Assembly: GCF_003201285.1 (NCBI RefSeq)
Contig: NZ_QICS01000008.1
Location: 1-64,000 of the forward strand
Origin: Lachnotalea glycerini
Lineage (GTDB): Bacteria > Bacillota > Clostridia > Lachnospirales > Lachnospiraceae
Direction: 5' to 3'
Length of the DNA stretch: 64,000 nucleotides
The position numbers were made by a program, and so were the translations under genes. Shown piece by piece: positions 36,428-44,995 of the stretch. Under the pieces are notes generated by a model. It was not told the DNA's origin, did not search any database, and worked only from the letters and a program-made list of their open reading frames with translations. Positions within the stretch are counted from its first letter, which is position 1. The number at the start of each line of letters is the position of its first letter.

Positions 36428-37594
36428 ATGATGAAAAATAAGGGAACGAAAAAGCTTTTTATCATATTTTTTCTTGAACTTTTGTTACTGATGCTTTTTC
36501 AGACAACTGCTTTAGCAATGAGCAGCAAGGCTGAAAAGGTGATAACACCAAGTAATTTAAAGGAATGGGAAGATGGAGCAACTGTAATGAAAAAGGTAAG
36601 CGGTAAGGAAGAGAACTTTCAAGTAGAGGTTACAGCAGATACGACTGGACTTGAAGAAAATTATTATACCGTTTATATATATGATGATACGAAGCGCAAT
36701 ATAAAAACCTATGATGGAATTCGTTTTAGCTTTAACAACGAAAGTGATGTAGAGTTAAAGATTAATCTAACTTTGTCCATTAATTCCAAATTAAGTGTAA
36801 TGATGACAGATGCCTCCTTTGCTATATTAGAGGATTCAGATCAAGAAAATATAAAGGTTTTGTCTACTACATATGGGACGTTGTCCATTCCGGCACATTT
36901 TAATGGAACAGTGTGTATTCCTTTCTCACAACTCTATAACGAAGAAGGAGAACAAGTTTCACTGGGGACGATTCAATCATGGGGAATTACTACGATTATG
37001 TCAGAGGAACAGCTTAACGCTTATACAATTGGTAATATTGCATTTTTGGAGGGTAGTGTAGCTGCAATGAAAGATAGCCTTTACTTGATCGCTATGTCAG
37101 GTGATAATGAGATTGCTTTACCGGAAGCAGGATCAGTGCTTAAGCAATATCAGGCTTCGGTATTTGACTTAGAGGGAAATGAGGTAGACTCTAAGGTGTC
37201 TTTCTTTTTGAAAGACAAGCTAGAAGGTGCTTCTGTAACAGAGGATGGTAAATTAGAAATACAAAGCAGCTGTGCCATATCAGAAATTACACTTTATGCA
37301 AAGACAAATGAGAGCGTCAATGCAGGTGAAGTGGTGATTGCTTTAAAACAGGACAACCAAGAAACGCAGACAATGGGCGTTCCCAAAGTAGAGGCTGTAA
37401 ACAAGATTACATCAACTGCTTATACTAATTTAATAAAATCAGTCATTTGGTTTCGAATCTTTTGTGTCATGATTGTTATATTAATTGCGACTATATTTAT
37501 AGACTGGTTTTCTGAAGCAGGAGCCAATTATTTGATTATGAAAAAAAGGCTTTATAAAATATTAAGCGAGCAGGAAGAGGAGGAAGAGCCATGA
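36428..37594 (+). CDS. ccsB: Exported membrane-anchored subunit of the cellulose synthase operon (CcsB-like)
   Basis: 388 residues from ATG 36428, 7 bp after AGGGG; ATG 36431 is also possible. A signal peptide (about 1-30, ending LALA/AMS) precedes a beta-rich extracytoplasmic region with a carbohydrate-binding-like stretch (IKTYDGIRFSFNNESDVELKI). One C-terminal membrane helix (about 345-367) ends in a short acidic tail. The position after the synthase and the topology (outside domain plus C-terminal anchor) mimic BcsB, which guides the glucan out, though I see no clear sequence similarity to it. It overlaps the MBOAT gene by 4 bp (ATGA). Confidence 0.7.
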   Translation: MMKNKGTKKLFIIFFLELLLLMLFQTTALAMSSKAEKVITPSNLKEWEDGATVMKKVSGKEENFQVEVTADTTGLEENYYTVYIYDDTKRNIKTYDGIRFSFNNESDVELKINLTLSINSKLSVMMTDASFAILEDSDQENIKVLSTTYGTLSIPAHFNGTVCIPFSQLYNEEGEQVSLGTIQSWGITTIMSEEQLNAYTIGNIAFLEGSVAAMKDSLYLIAMSGDNEIALPEAGSVLKQYQASVFDLEGNEVDSKVSFFLKDKLEGASVTEDGKLEIQSSCAISEITLYAKTNESVNAGEVVIALKQDNQETQTMGVPKVEAVNKITSTAYTNLIKSVIWFRIFCVMIVILIATIFIDWFSEAGANYLIMKKRLYKILSEQEEEEEP

Positions 37595-39066
37595 TATTTT
37601 CAAGTTTATCGTTTCTGTTTTACTTCTTTCCTATTGTATTAACTTTATACTACTTGTTTTATTTTTCTAAAACATTGAAAAATGCGTTATTGTTGATAAG
37701 TAGCTTACTTTTTTATACGTGGGGAGAACCTAAATATATTCTGCTTTTGCTTGCTTCCATTATATTTAATTATTTATTAGGATTGTTAATTGGGCAAGCA
37801 AAAAAGAAAAAACGCTTATTTTGGCTGGTTATAGCACTTATATTTAACTTATCCACGTTATTTATATTTAAGTACTTAACGTTTATCACCAAGAATATAA
37901 GTGATGCCACAGCCGGAAAAACGGAAGTTATTAACATTGCGCTCCCGATTGGTATTTCCTTTTTTACCTTTCAGGCCATTTCGTATGTGGTAGACGTTTA
38001 CAGAAGGGATGTAGGAGTTCAAAAGAATTTTTTACATTTGGCCTTATATTTATCATTTTTTCCAAAATTAACTCAAGGACCTGTTATGAAGTATGCAACG
38101 TTTGAGCCACAAATCATGGGAAGAAAAGAAACATTAAAGAAATTTTCTTCAGGTGTTTGCTTTTTCATTACGGGGCTTGGCAAGAAAGTATTGTTGGCAA
38201 ACAATATGGCAATTGTGGTAGACAGAATTTTTGAAATACATAAAATGGGAAATATACCAGTCAGTCTTGCATGGCTTGGTGCACTGGGATATACATTTCA
38301 GATTTATTTTGATTTTTCAGGATACTCCGATATGGCAATTGGTTTAGGATTAATGTTTGGATTTAAGTTAGATAAAAACTTTAATTATCCATATATTTCT
38401 AAATCCATTAGTGAGTTTTGGAGAAGATGGCATATTACTCTAGGTGCATGGTTCCGCGATTATCTTTATATTCCACTGGGAGGTTCTCGCGTTATCAATA
38501 GAGATAAGCTGATTCGTAACCTTGCAGTGGTATGGATTGCAACAGGCGTCTGGCATGGAGCCAACTGGACCTTTTTAGTTTGGGGTGTTATTAATTTTGT
38601 ATTTATTGCATTGGAGAGAATGTTTCAGTTTGAACAGTCAAAGATTCCTAATATTCTGCGTCATGTTTATGCAATGCTGATTGTAATCATTGGCTGGGTA
38701 ATCTTTCGCTCAGATTCTTTGGAAGAAGCAGGAAGCTATATTGGCTGTATGTTTAATATTTTCAATGGATTTTACAGTGACTATACTTATATGTTTCTTA
38801 AGGAATTCTGGTTGTTTCTCATAGCTGCAATTGTTTTTTCTCTGCCGCTTGCAACAATTGTCAATCAGTTTATGGTAAAAGGAATTTTAGTAAGAAAAAC
38901 GATAGATACAAAGCCGCCTTATGATGGCAAGAGTATCTATGTTGAGCCTCCATTGGTTAAGATTATCAGTGTATTATATCCGGTGGGAATGCTTGTTCTA
39001 TTTCTTATATGCGTTGCCTATATGGTAAAGGGAAGCTATAATCCATTTATTTATTTTCAATTTTAG
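37591..39066 (+). CDS. ccsH: MBOAT O-acyltransferase for polysaccharide acetylation (CcsH/AlgI-like)
   Basis: 491 residues and about ten membrane segments. FWRRWHITLGAWFRDYLYIP (about 276-295) and GVWHGANWTFLVWG (about 318-331) are the AlgI/DltB signatures; the WHG histidine is the catalytic one. Such proteins move acetyl groups across the membrane for addition to a polymer. Its ATG overlaps the ccsB stop, and GAGGAAGAG serves as the ribosome site. With the AlgJ-like protein downstream it should O-acetylate the glucan made by the synthase. Confidence 0.9.
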   Translation: MIFSSLSFLFYFFPIVLTLYYLFYFSKTLKNALLLISSLLFYTWGEPKYILLLLASIIFNYLLGLLIGQAKKKKRLFWLVIALIFNLSTLFIFKYLTFITKNISDATAGKTEVINIALPIGISFFTFQAISYVVDVYRRDVGVQKNFLHLALYLSFFPKLTQGPVMKYATFEPQIMGRKETLKKFSSGVCFFITGLGKKVLLANNMAIVVDRIFEIHKMGNIPVSLAWLGALGYTFQIYFDFSGYSDMAIGLGLMFGFKLDKNFNYPYISKSISEFWRRWHITLGAWFRDYLYIPLGGSRVINRDKLIRNLAVVWIATGVWHGANWTFLVWGVINFVFIALERMFQFEQSKIPNILRHVYAMLIVIIGWVIFRSDSLEEAGSYIGCMFNIFNGFYSDYTYMFLKEFWLFLIAAIVFSLPLATIVNQFMVKGILVRKTIDTKPPYDGKSIYVEPPLVKIISVLYPVGMLVLFLICVAYMVKGSYNPFIYFQF

Positions 39067-39081
39067 AGAGGAGGAATCGTA

Positions 39082-40368
39082 ATGAAGCGCTTTTTTGCAA
39101 AAAAAGTAATTACAGCATTGTTATTTACACTTATCTTGTTTACATTTTCTTTCTTGAATTGGAAGGTGGCTTATCCTGACCTAAAGGTCAGCGCCCTCAG
39201 TTATTGGACAGATAATGAACAAAATAAATGGGAGCAGTTGTCAACTTTGATAGCAAATGTAAGCAATACAATGAGTGATAAGGTATTTGAAAAATATACC
39301 TATATTGAGACCTACGGCTACATACAGGAACTTCTGGGGAAGAATGAAATTAATAATTTTGAAGTTATAAAGGCTACGGATGGTACTCTTCACTATACGT
39401 ATTTCACGTCAGGAGCAAATGATGTCTCTAAATTGGTAGAGCGCATGAAGCGCCTGAATCAGGCCGCTAGTGAAGTTGGAAGTAAGGTTATTTATGTCAT
39501 GACGCCTGATAAGTACATTACAGGTGTAACTAAATTTGAACGGGGTATGCCATACAATTATGCAAACGAAACGGCAGACAATTTCTTAGAGGAGCTTGCT
39601 GATGAAGAGATTGATACTATTGACTTTAGAGATCTCATGAAAGAAGATGATCAATATAAGCCGGAAAGCTTTTATAAGACAGACCATCACTGGAAAATTG
39701 AAACAGCCTTTTGGGCGTTTACTAAATTTGTGGACGTGTTGGAAGAGAAATATGGTTTTGAATTTCCAAATGAAGAATTGTATGCTAATTTAGACAATTA
39801 TAATCAGATTACATATAAAGATTCGTATATCGGATCGATGGGGCGTAAGGAAGGTAAATTGTATTCTAAGGTAGAGGATTTTACCTTTATTTATCCAAAA
39901 TTTGATACCAACTTCTATTTCTATGCCCAAAGCGGTTCACAGGAAATAAAGACAGAGGGAAGATTTGAAAAGTCTGTTACCTTTACCTCTCTGCTATCCG
40001 GTGATGGCGATGTATATGATGCTACCAATGATAAATATTTTACATATATGGATGGTAATCCAGCTTTCGCAGAAGTAAACAACTTTAATGAGCCAAATGG
40101 AGCGAAAGTATTATTTATTAAAGACTCATTAATGGTTCCGGTTGCCTCCTTCTTCTCACTTGGTTGTTCTAAGGTCTATATGATTGACCCTAGATATTAC
40201 TATGGAAATATCGAAAAGGTAATTAGTGATTACAAATTTGATTACATTTTTGTAAGCTACACGCCTCAAAATTTGACAGAGGAGTTTTTCCCATTTTATG
40301 AGTCTAATTTACCTGGACGTTGGTGGATGCATGATTGCCCATTTATTGATTGGAATGGTGTATTATAG
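39082..40368 (+). CDS. ccsI: AlgJ/AlgX-like SGNH acetyltransferase (CcsI-like)
   Basis: 428 residues. One N-terminal membrane segment (about 10-27) holds it outside. TDHHWKIETA near residue 200 is the Asp-His motif of AlgJ/AlgX-type acetyltransferases, and the FIKDSLMVP stretch near 355 carries the likely catalytic serine. It would transfer acetyl from the MBOAT protein to the exported chain. GAGGAGG precedes the ATG. Its last 26 bp overlap the 3' end of the convergent GH5 gene. Confidence 0.82.
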   Translation: MKRFFAKKVITALLFTLILFTFSFLNWKVAYPDLKVSALSYWTDNEQNKWEQLSTLIANVSNTMSDKVFEKYTYIETYGYIQELLGKNEINNFEVIKATDGTLHYTYFTSGANDVSKLVERMKRLNQAASEVGSKVIYVMTPDKYITGVTKFERGMPYNYANETADNFLEELADEEIDTIDFRDLMKEDDQYKPESFYKTDHHWKIETAFWAFTKFVDVLEEKYGFEFPNEELYANLDNYNQITYKDSYIGSMGRKEGKLYSKVEDFTFIYPKFDTNFYFYAQSGSQEIKTEGRFEKSVTFTSLLSGDGDVYDATNDKYFTYMDGNPAFAEVNNFNEPNGAKVLFIKDSLMVPVASFFSLGCSKVYMIDPRYYYGNIEKVISDYKFDYIFVSYTPQNLTEEFFPFYESNLPGRWWMHDCPFIDWNGVL

Positions 40369-41350
40369 CATCTACCATATCTTGATTCCAAGTAGAGGTG
40401 GTTAAATCATAAATTCCAAAACCGGATGCAAATTCCCAATATCCATAGCTGATGTCAAGAGCTTCTGCCTCTTTGGCAACGGCTAAGGTCCAGTTTATTC
40501 TTGTTTGGGCAGGTGCCTTGTTACTAATACCAAACTCTCCGAGAAAGAGAGAAACCTGATTTGTGTCGGCCCAGCTTTTTGCAGTCTTTAGTCTGCTTTG
40601 AAGATAAGATACCTCATCGCTGGTACCTTCCCACTCAACGTTGGCAATATTTTCATAGCCCTCGTGGTAGGGATTGCCTTGAAAAGTAACGTTATTTGGC
40701 TCATAATAGTGTATGGTAGCAATCAAGCGGTCATCTTTTGGAAGCTTTAAACTGCTGAGTGCATCAATGGAATTGTAGTTAGCACCACCAACGATAAGAT
40801 AATGCGTCTTATCAATGGAACGTATAACTTTCACAGTATCAGAAAGTATTTCATTCCAAGTATCACTGTCCAGATTTTGTTGAGGCTCATTCAAAAGCTC
40901 AAAAACTAGAGTTTCTGGATACTCCTTATACCGTTTTGCAAGCTGCTTCCATATAGCAATCAGACATTCCTTATTCTGATTAGGAGCTTCCATTATTTCG
41001 GTAAAGTGGTGTAAATCCAGAATGAGGGTTAAATTCTGATTTAAGGCTTCATTTATATAGGAATCGATTTGAGTCATAAAGTCTTCTGCCAAAAGATAAT
41101 CGGAATTGCTTTTATCTACATAGTCAGAGAAACGGACGGGGAGGCGGACACATTGAAAGCCGGCCTGCTTGATTTTGGAGAAATAGGAAATATTCATAGG
41201 AACATCCCAAGGTTGGTTTTTAGGAGCTTCTAAGCAATTTCCGATATTAAGGCATTTGGTTAAAACAGGTGGCTCTGTATTCTTAGAGCAACCTGAGAAT
41301 AGAAGAGTTAATAATAAGGTGGACAGGACAAATAGTAAAATACGTTTCAT
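40343..41350 (-). CDS. ccsZ: GH5 lipoprotein glucanase (CcsZ-like)
   Basis: 335 residues. The start is the second ATG (41350), behind GGAGG; the ATG at 41362 is part of that site's leader. The lipobox LFSGC gives lipidated Cys21. A GH5 barrel follows, with LDLHH near 112, acid/base Glu155 in LLNEP and nucleophile Glu272 in LGEFG. It should trim or release cellulose at the cell surface. In the published clostridial ccsZABHI locus, as I recall it, ccsZ lies in the same direction before ccsA. Here it lies at the other end and faces the operon. Confidence 0.85.
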   Translation of the reverse strand: MKRILLFVLSTLLLTLLFSGCSKNTEPPVLTKCLNIGNCLEAPKNQPWDVPMNISYFSKIKQAGFQCVRLPVRFSDYVDKSNSDYLLAEDFMTQIDSYINEALNQNLTLILDLHHFTEIMEAPNQNKECLIAIWKQLAKRYKEYPETLVFELLNEPQQNLDSDTWNEILSDTVKVIRSIDKTHYLIVGGANYNSIDALSSLKLPKDDRLIATIHYYEPNNVTFQGNPYHEGYENIANVEWEGTSDEVSYLQSRLKTAKSWADTNQVSLFLGEFGISNKAPAQTRINWTLAVAKEAEALDISYGYWEFASGFGIYDLTTSTWNQDMVDAIIHHSNQ

Positions 41351-41433
41351 AGGAACCTCCATAAATTAAATTAATTTTATTATAACGAAAAAACAACAAA
41401 GAGACAATAGATGGAAAAGAAAGGAGCTAAAAA

Positions 41434-42411
41434 ATGAGTGAAGAAACCATTTTGAAAAATTCGTTTTTAGGCGGATACAAGAAACGAGATGTAATTCAAT
41501 ATGTAGATGACTTGCTAGAGGAAAATGAGAAAAAGGTTAAGGGTATGGAGGAGCAAATCACCTTTTTAATAAAAGAAAATAAAAGATTAAAGGCGAAAAC
41601 AATAAACGAAAAACCGATTCCGTTTCCGGCTGAAAAGGGAATAGAGTCTGGGAACAAAATATCTTTAAAACAACAGATGGAGTTGCCGGAGGGAAGCTAT
41701 ATGGTATCAAAGGATCGGGTAGTTTCCTTACCGGAGCCGCTTCCTATTTATCAGACGAAAAACGTAAAACCTTCACAGGACAAGGCGGACACAGCATATC
41801 TTAGGCAAATGGAAGAAGAGACAGCTTCCAATATTGCGGCAACAAAGGAATGCGTTATGGAGGAACCGGCAGCAAGGGAATATATACCAGAGGAACCGGC
41901 AGCAAGAGGACGTGTACCAGAGGAGACGGCAGCAAGAGGACGTGTACCAGAGGAGACGGCAGCAAGGGAATATATACCAGAGGAACCGGCAGCAAGGGAA
42001 CGTGTACCAGAGGAGACGGCGGCAAGGGAATATATACCAGAGGAATCAGCAGCAAGGGAACGTATCACAATGGAGACTGAAGCAAAGGAACGTGCAACAG
42101 AGGAGTTGGCATTGGAGGAGCCGATCATGGAGGAGTCAATAATGGAGGAGCTTATAATGGAGGAACCGGTATCGAAGATGCCTGTTTCTAAGAAGTTGAT
42201 TACAGAAAGACAAGTGATAGTGAAACAGTTAGAGAAAGCTGTAGGAAAGGAACAAAGATTGCAATACGAAGCGGTTGAAATTGAGCGGCTAAAAGGGGAG
42301 TTATTGACGCTAAAGGCTATGCTTAAGGCACAAAAACAGGAAAAGCTAGTGCTTCAGTCAAAGCTTGATTATAGCAATGAATTATTACTTTCGTTATTTA
42401 AAATGAAATAA
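41434..42411 (+). CDS. DivIVA-like protein with a 10-residue repeat region
   Basis: 325 residues. The N-terminus (ILKNSFLGGYKKRDVIQYVDDLLEE) matches the DivIVA/GpsB membrane-binding start, followed by a coiled coil (about 35-55). Residues 143-222 are repeats of ten residues (EE-P/T-AARE-Y/R-I/V-P pattern), highly charged. Another coiled coil (about 265-320) closes the protein. DivIVA-type proteins sit at poles or septa and organise other proteins. There is no sign of secretion. It is divergent from ccsZ across 83 bp. AAAGGAG precedes the ATG. Confidence 0.7.
   Translation: MSEETILKNSFLGGYKKRDVIQYVDDLLEENEKKVKGMEEQITFLIKENKRLKAKTINEKPIPFPAEKGIESGNKISLKQQMELPEGSYMVSKDRVVSLPEPLPIYQTKNVKPSQDKADTAYLRQMEEETASNIAATKECVMEEPAAREYIPEEPAARGRVPEETAARGRVPEETAAREYIPEEPAARERVPEETAAREYIPEESAARERITMETEAKERATEELALEEPIMEESIMEELIMEEPVSKMPVSKKLITERQVIVKQLEKAVGKEQRLQYEAVEIERLKGELLTLKAMLKAQKQEKLVLQSKLDYSNELLLSLFKMK
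41860..42099 (+). repeat. 30-bp minisatellite inside the DivIVA-like gene
   Basis: Seven clear 30-bp units start at 41860, 41890, 41920, 41950, 41980, 42010 and 42040, and a degenerate eighth starts at 42070. They encode ten-residue repeats and keep several other frames open, so overlapping frames here are artefacts. Copy number may vary between strains. Confidence 0.9.
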
Positions 42412-42420
42412 AATACATAA

Positions 42421-42457
42421 ACGTGCAAGGTTATTTAGCTTTGTACGTTTTTTTGTT
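42421..42457 (+). terminator. Terminator after the DivIVA-like gene
   Basis: ACGTGCAAGG pairs with CTTTGTACGT (two wobbles) and is followed by a run of seven Ts. Confidence 0.8.
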
Positions 42458-42467
42458 TGCGCGCCTT

Positions 42468-42518
42468 GGGAGCGCTCTAACGGGTGCAAGTCCCTCATGA
42501 GTTTGAAATGATTTCAAA
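42468..42518. promoter_or_regulatory. Operator-like palindromes upstream of the cupin gene
   Basis: GGGAGCGCTCTA (42468-42479) resembles LacI/CcpA-type operators and the site before the acyl-CoA operon. TTTGAAA-TGA-TTTCAAA (42502-42518) is a second palindrome. AAGTCCCTCATGA (about 42489-42501) recurs at 51590. Confidence 0.35.
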
Positions 42519-42595
42519 ATGTCATTAAGTTTTACCGTTCACGCTGCATGATATTATCGCATATTATGTTAATAAAACTAATATAGGAGATTTTT

Positions 42596-43060
42596 ATGAG
42601 AAGTTGTAATAATGATGAATGGTCAAAAGGCTATATGAACATGAAACCTATGATGCGAACTGACTTTGGTCCAGAACCATTTGTTGCGAACATAAAAGAT
42701 GAAGCAATGCGAAATCAATTTTTTCGTACTGCCTTATGGACGGGAACATATTTGCAAATGACATTAATGAGTATACCAGGCTGTGGTGAAATTGGAATGG
42801 AAATGCATCCAGATATAGACCAAGTAATACGAGTAGAAGAAGGGCAGGGAGTTGTCAAAATGGGATATAATAAAAATCAAATGGAATTTCAGCTTAAAAT
42901 TAAACAGGGTGATGCAGTATTTGTTCCAGCAGGAACTTGGCACAACATAATGAATGCAACAAGATGTCCATTGAAATTATCTTCAATTTATGCACCTATA
43001 AAGCATCCAAGAGGAACCATTCATCGAACAAAACAAGAAGCTGAAGAATCTGGGTATTAA
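42596..43060 (+). CDS. Single-domain cupin protein
   Basis: 154 residues. Cupin motif 1 is seen in GEIGMEMHPDIDQVIRVEEG (about residues 62-81) and motif 2 in FVPAGTWHNI (about 111-120), giving His/Asp and His as likely metal ligands. Proteins of this shape resemble mannose-6-phosphate isomerase-like cupins and some spore coat cupins. The substrate is unknown. The C-terminus (GTIHRTKQEAEES) is typical of this subgroup. AGGAG precedes the ATG. A single-gene unit bounded by terminators. Confidence 0.8.
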   Translation: MRSCNNDEWSKGYMNMKPMMRTDFGPEPFVANIKDEAMRNQFFRTALWTGTYLQMTLMSIPGCGEIGMEMHPDIDQVIRVEEGQGVVKMGYNKNQMEFQLKIKQGDAVFVPAGTWHNIMNATRCPLKLSSIYAPIKHPRGTIHRTKQEAEESGY

Positions 43061-43072
43061 ACTATAATAATT

Positions 43073-43109
43073 GAATAGGGGAATTACACTTAGTGTAGTG
43101 CTCCTATTC
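43073..43109 (+). terminator. Terminator after the cupin gene
   Basis: GAATAGG...TTACAC pairs with GTGTAG...CCTATTC around a short loop, with a weak T-rich tail. Confidence 0.65.
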
Positions 43110-43195
43110 ATAATTTATATGCTGAGTTATGATTGTATTATTAGGCAATAATTAAATTTTGCATAAATAAGGTTAAATTTAAATAAATATTAAAA

Positions 43196-43275
43196 AATTT
43201 AAAAAATAGTTGAAAAATAATGAAAAATAGGATATGATTATAAAAATAGTTAAAAAATAGCAAAAATAGTAAACA
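43196..43275. repeat. A-rich region with iterated AAAAATAG units
   Basis: AAAAATAG-type units recur at least five times (for example about 43201, 43224, 43240, 43251 and 43261) in the xylanase upstream region. The gap 43061-43373 holds no gene. The tract may be bent DNA or an UP-like promoter element. Confidence 0.5.
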
Positions 43276-43373
43276 GATTTCTGAATTAAGGAAATTTTCA
43301 AATGGGGAGATAAAACATAGCAGATATGCGGGATCTGCTTTTGTTTAATAAATAATTATTTAGGAGGGTACAT

Positions 43374-44537
43374 ATGTTAAAAAGAAAGGGTAAATTGAAA
43401 AAGAATGTAGCAGTAATTATTTCTGTTCTTATGATGTTTGTTATGGGAACACCAGCCGGTACCGTTTATGCGGCAAGTACTTTACGTAGCACGTATGGAA
43501 AGACACTTTCCAACTCTGGTGCTGCTGTTAATTACAGCCAATTGAATAACTCGTCAACACTTTCAGCAATTAAAAATCAGTATAACAGTATTACAATGGA
43601 AAATGAGATGAAACCAGATGCTATTTTGGGATATGCTCCTACCTTACTATCTGTCTCAGATGCAAAGGCAAAAGGGTATTATATTCCATCCGGATATACG
43701 GAGAGTACGGTGCCAACACTTAACTTCAATACGATGGATGCAGTACTTAAAATCTGCTATAACAATGGATTAAAGCTTCGTGCACATACTTTGGTTTGGC
43801 ATGCACAGACTCCTGATTGGTTCTTTAGAACAAATTACAGTTCAAGTGGTTCTTATGTGAGCCAGTCTGTTATGTATGCACGTATGGAGATGTATATTAA
43901 AACTTTAATGAATCACGTATACCTTGGAAGCTACGGCAGTGTTGTTTACGCATGGGACGTTGTAAATGAATATCTACATGCACAGACATCAGGATGGTCT
44001 AAGATTTATGGTTCTAATTTAGGAACGCAGGCTGAATATGTAAAAAGAGCTTTCCAATATGCTTATGATTGCTTGAGCTATTTTGGTTTAACTAATTCTG
44101 TAAGTTTGTTCTATAACGATTACAATGAATATATGATACCTGACCAAATCATATCCTTAATTAAATACATAAACTCTGGAAACAAGCTTTGCAGCGGCGT
44201 TGGCATGCAGTCTCATTTAAGTACTTCCTATCCATCAGTAGCTCTTTATAAGACAGCTTTACAGAAGTTTGCTAATGCTGGTTTGGAAATGCAGATTACA
44301 GAGCTAGATGTTGGAAATACTTCTGATTCTTCACAGGCAAGCTACGTGTATGATTTGCTTTCAGCTATTCTTTCTGTAAAGAAAGCAGGAGGTAAAATAA
44401 CAGGTATTACATGGTGGGGCTTATATGACAGCGTTTCTTGGCGTAGTTCCAATAAACCTTTGTTATTTAGTGGCTTGAATAGTCCAAAGACATCTTATTA
44501 CAGTGCACTTCAAGCATATACGAATGCAGGTTATTAA
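43374..44537 (+). CDS. Secreted endo-1,4-beta-xylanase, GH10
   Basis: 387 residues. The signal peptide (about 1-34, ending TVYAA) directs secretion. A single GH10 barrel follows: NSITMENEMKPD near 71-82, WHAQTPDWF near 142-150, acid/base Glu199 in DVVNE, nucleophile Glu310 in ITELDV and a final WWGLYD stretch. It cuts xylan chains in the medium. No carbohydrate-binding or dockerin module is present, so it acts as a free enzyme. AGGAGG precedes the ATG. No transporter or accessory xylanolytic gene is adjacent. Confidence 0.95.
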   Translation: MLKRKGKLKKNVAVIISVLMMFVMGTPAGTVYAASTLRSTYGKTLSNSGAAVNYSQLNNSSTLSAIKNQYNSITMENEMKPDAILGYAPTLLSVSDAKAKGYYIPSGYTESTVPTLNFNTMDAVLKICYNNGLKLRAHTLVWHAQTPDWFFRTNYSSSGSYVSQSVMYARMEMYIKTLMNHVYLGSYGSVVYAWDVVNEYLHAQTSGWSKIYGSNLGTQAEYVKRAFQYAYDCLSYFGLTNSVSLFYNDYNEYMIPDQIISLIKYINSGNKLCSGVGMQSHLSTSYPSVALYKTALQKFANAGLEMQITELDVGNTSDSSQASYVYDLLSAILSVKKAGGKITGITWWGLYDSVSWRSSNKPLLFSGLNSPKTSYYSALQAYTNAGY

Positions 44538-44646
44538 TATTAGAAAGAATTTGATAAAAGGTAATTTGTATTAGTAAGCTGCATTACATAAATGATGAGG
44601 GTTTCATTGTGTAAGACCCGCAGCAGCAAATGATATAGAAAAGAAT

Positions 44647-44690
44647 AAAATACCAGGGATATTCATTATAAATGAGATTCCTGGTATTTT
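44647..44690. terminator. Bidirectional terminator after the xylanase gene
   Basis: AAAATACCAGG (44647-44657) and CCTGGTATTTT (44680-44690) form a perfect 11-bp stem with A-rich and T-rich flanks, able to serve both strands. Confidence 0.8.
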
Positions 44691-44730
44691 ATTTGTTTAT
44701 AAAAGTGAGTTGCGATTCCTCCTTTAATTA

Positions 44731-44853
44731 TTATTTTCGTTTTGGATTTTTAGGAAACCAGCCCTTTTCCACTCTCTTTTCTTGCTCAACCAGCTCTTTT
44801 ACACTCCAAAAGCATGAAAAACCGGTGAAAAATCCTATTAGACTGTAAATCAT
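44731..44853 (-). CDS. Possible 40-residue membrane peptide
   Basis: A frame on the minus strand from ATG 44853 to TAA 44731. The product has a hydrophobic start (MIYSLIGFFTGFSCFW), a charged helix (VKELVEQEKRVEKG) and a basic tail (KNPKRK), a plausible small N-anchored protein. It reads toward the shared hairpin at 44647-44690, which could be its terminator. No good ribosome site precedes it. The remainder of 44538-44995 holds only the ferritin upstream region. Confidence 0.35.
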   Translation of the reverse strand: MIYSLIGFFTGFSCFWSVKELVEQEKRVEKGWFPKNPKRK

Positions 44854-44995
44854 TGTATAAAATAGAATAAAATGTTAATATGTAATAGCAATGAAAGAAT
44901 TATATTTAAAGCTTTAACAATATAGGCTTGTGACATCATTTGATGTATCAATGGAAGAACATGCTGATTAAAAGAATGAATAGGAGGTAATACTT

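Noticed and set aside
41751-42142. Long open frames in other phases and on the minus strand across the DivIVA-like gene
   Set aside because: They arise from the 30-bp repeat, a multiple of three without stops in several frames. The plus-strand frame 41434-42411 has the ribosome site and recognisable ends.
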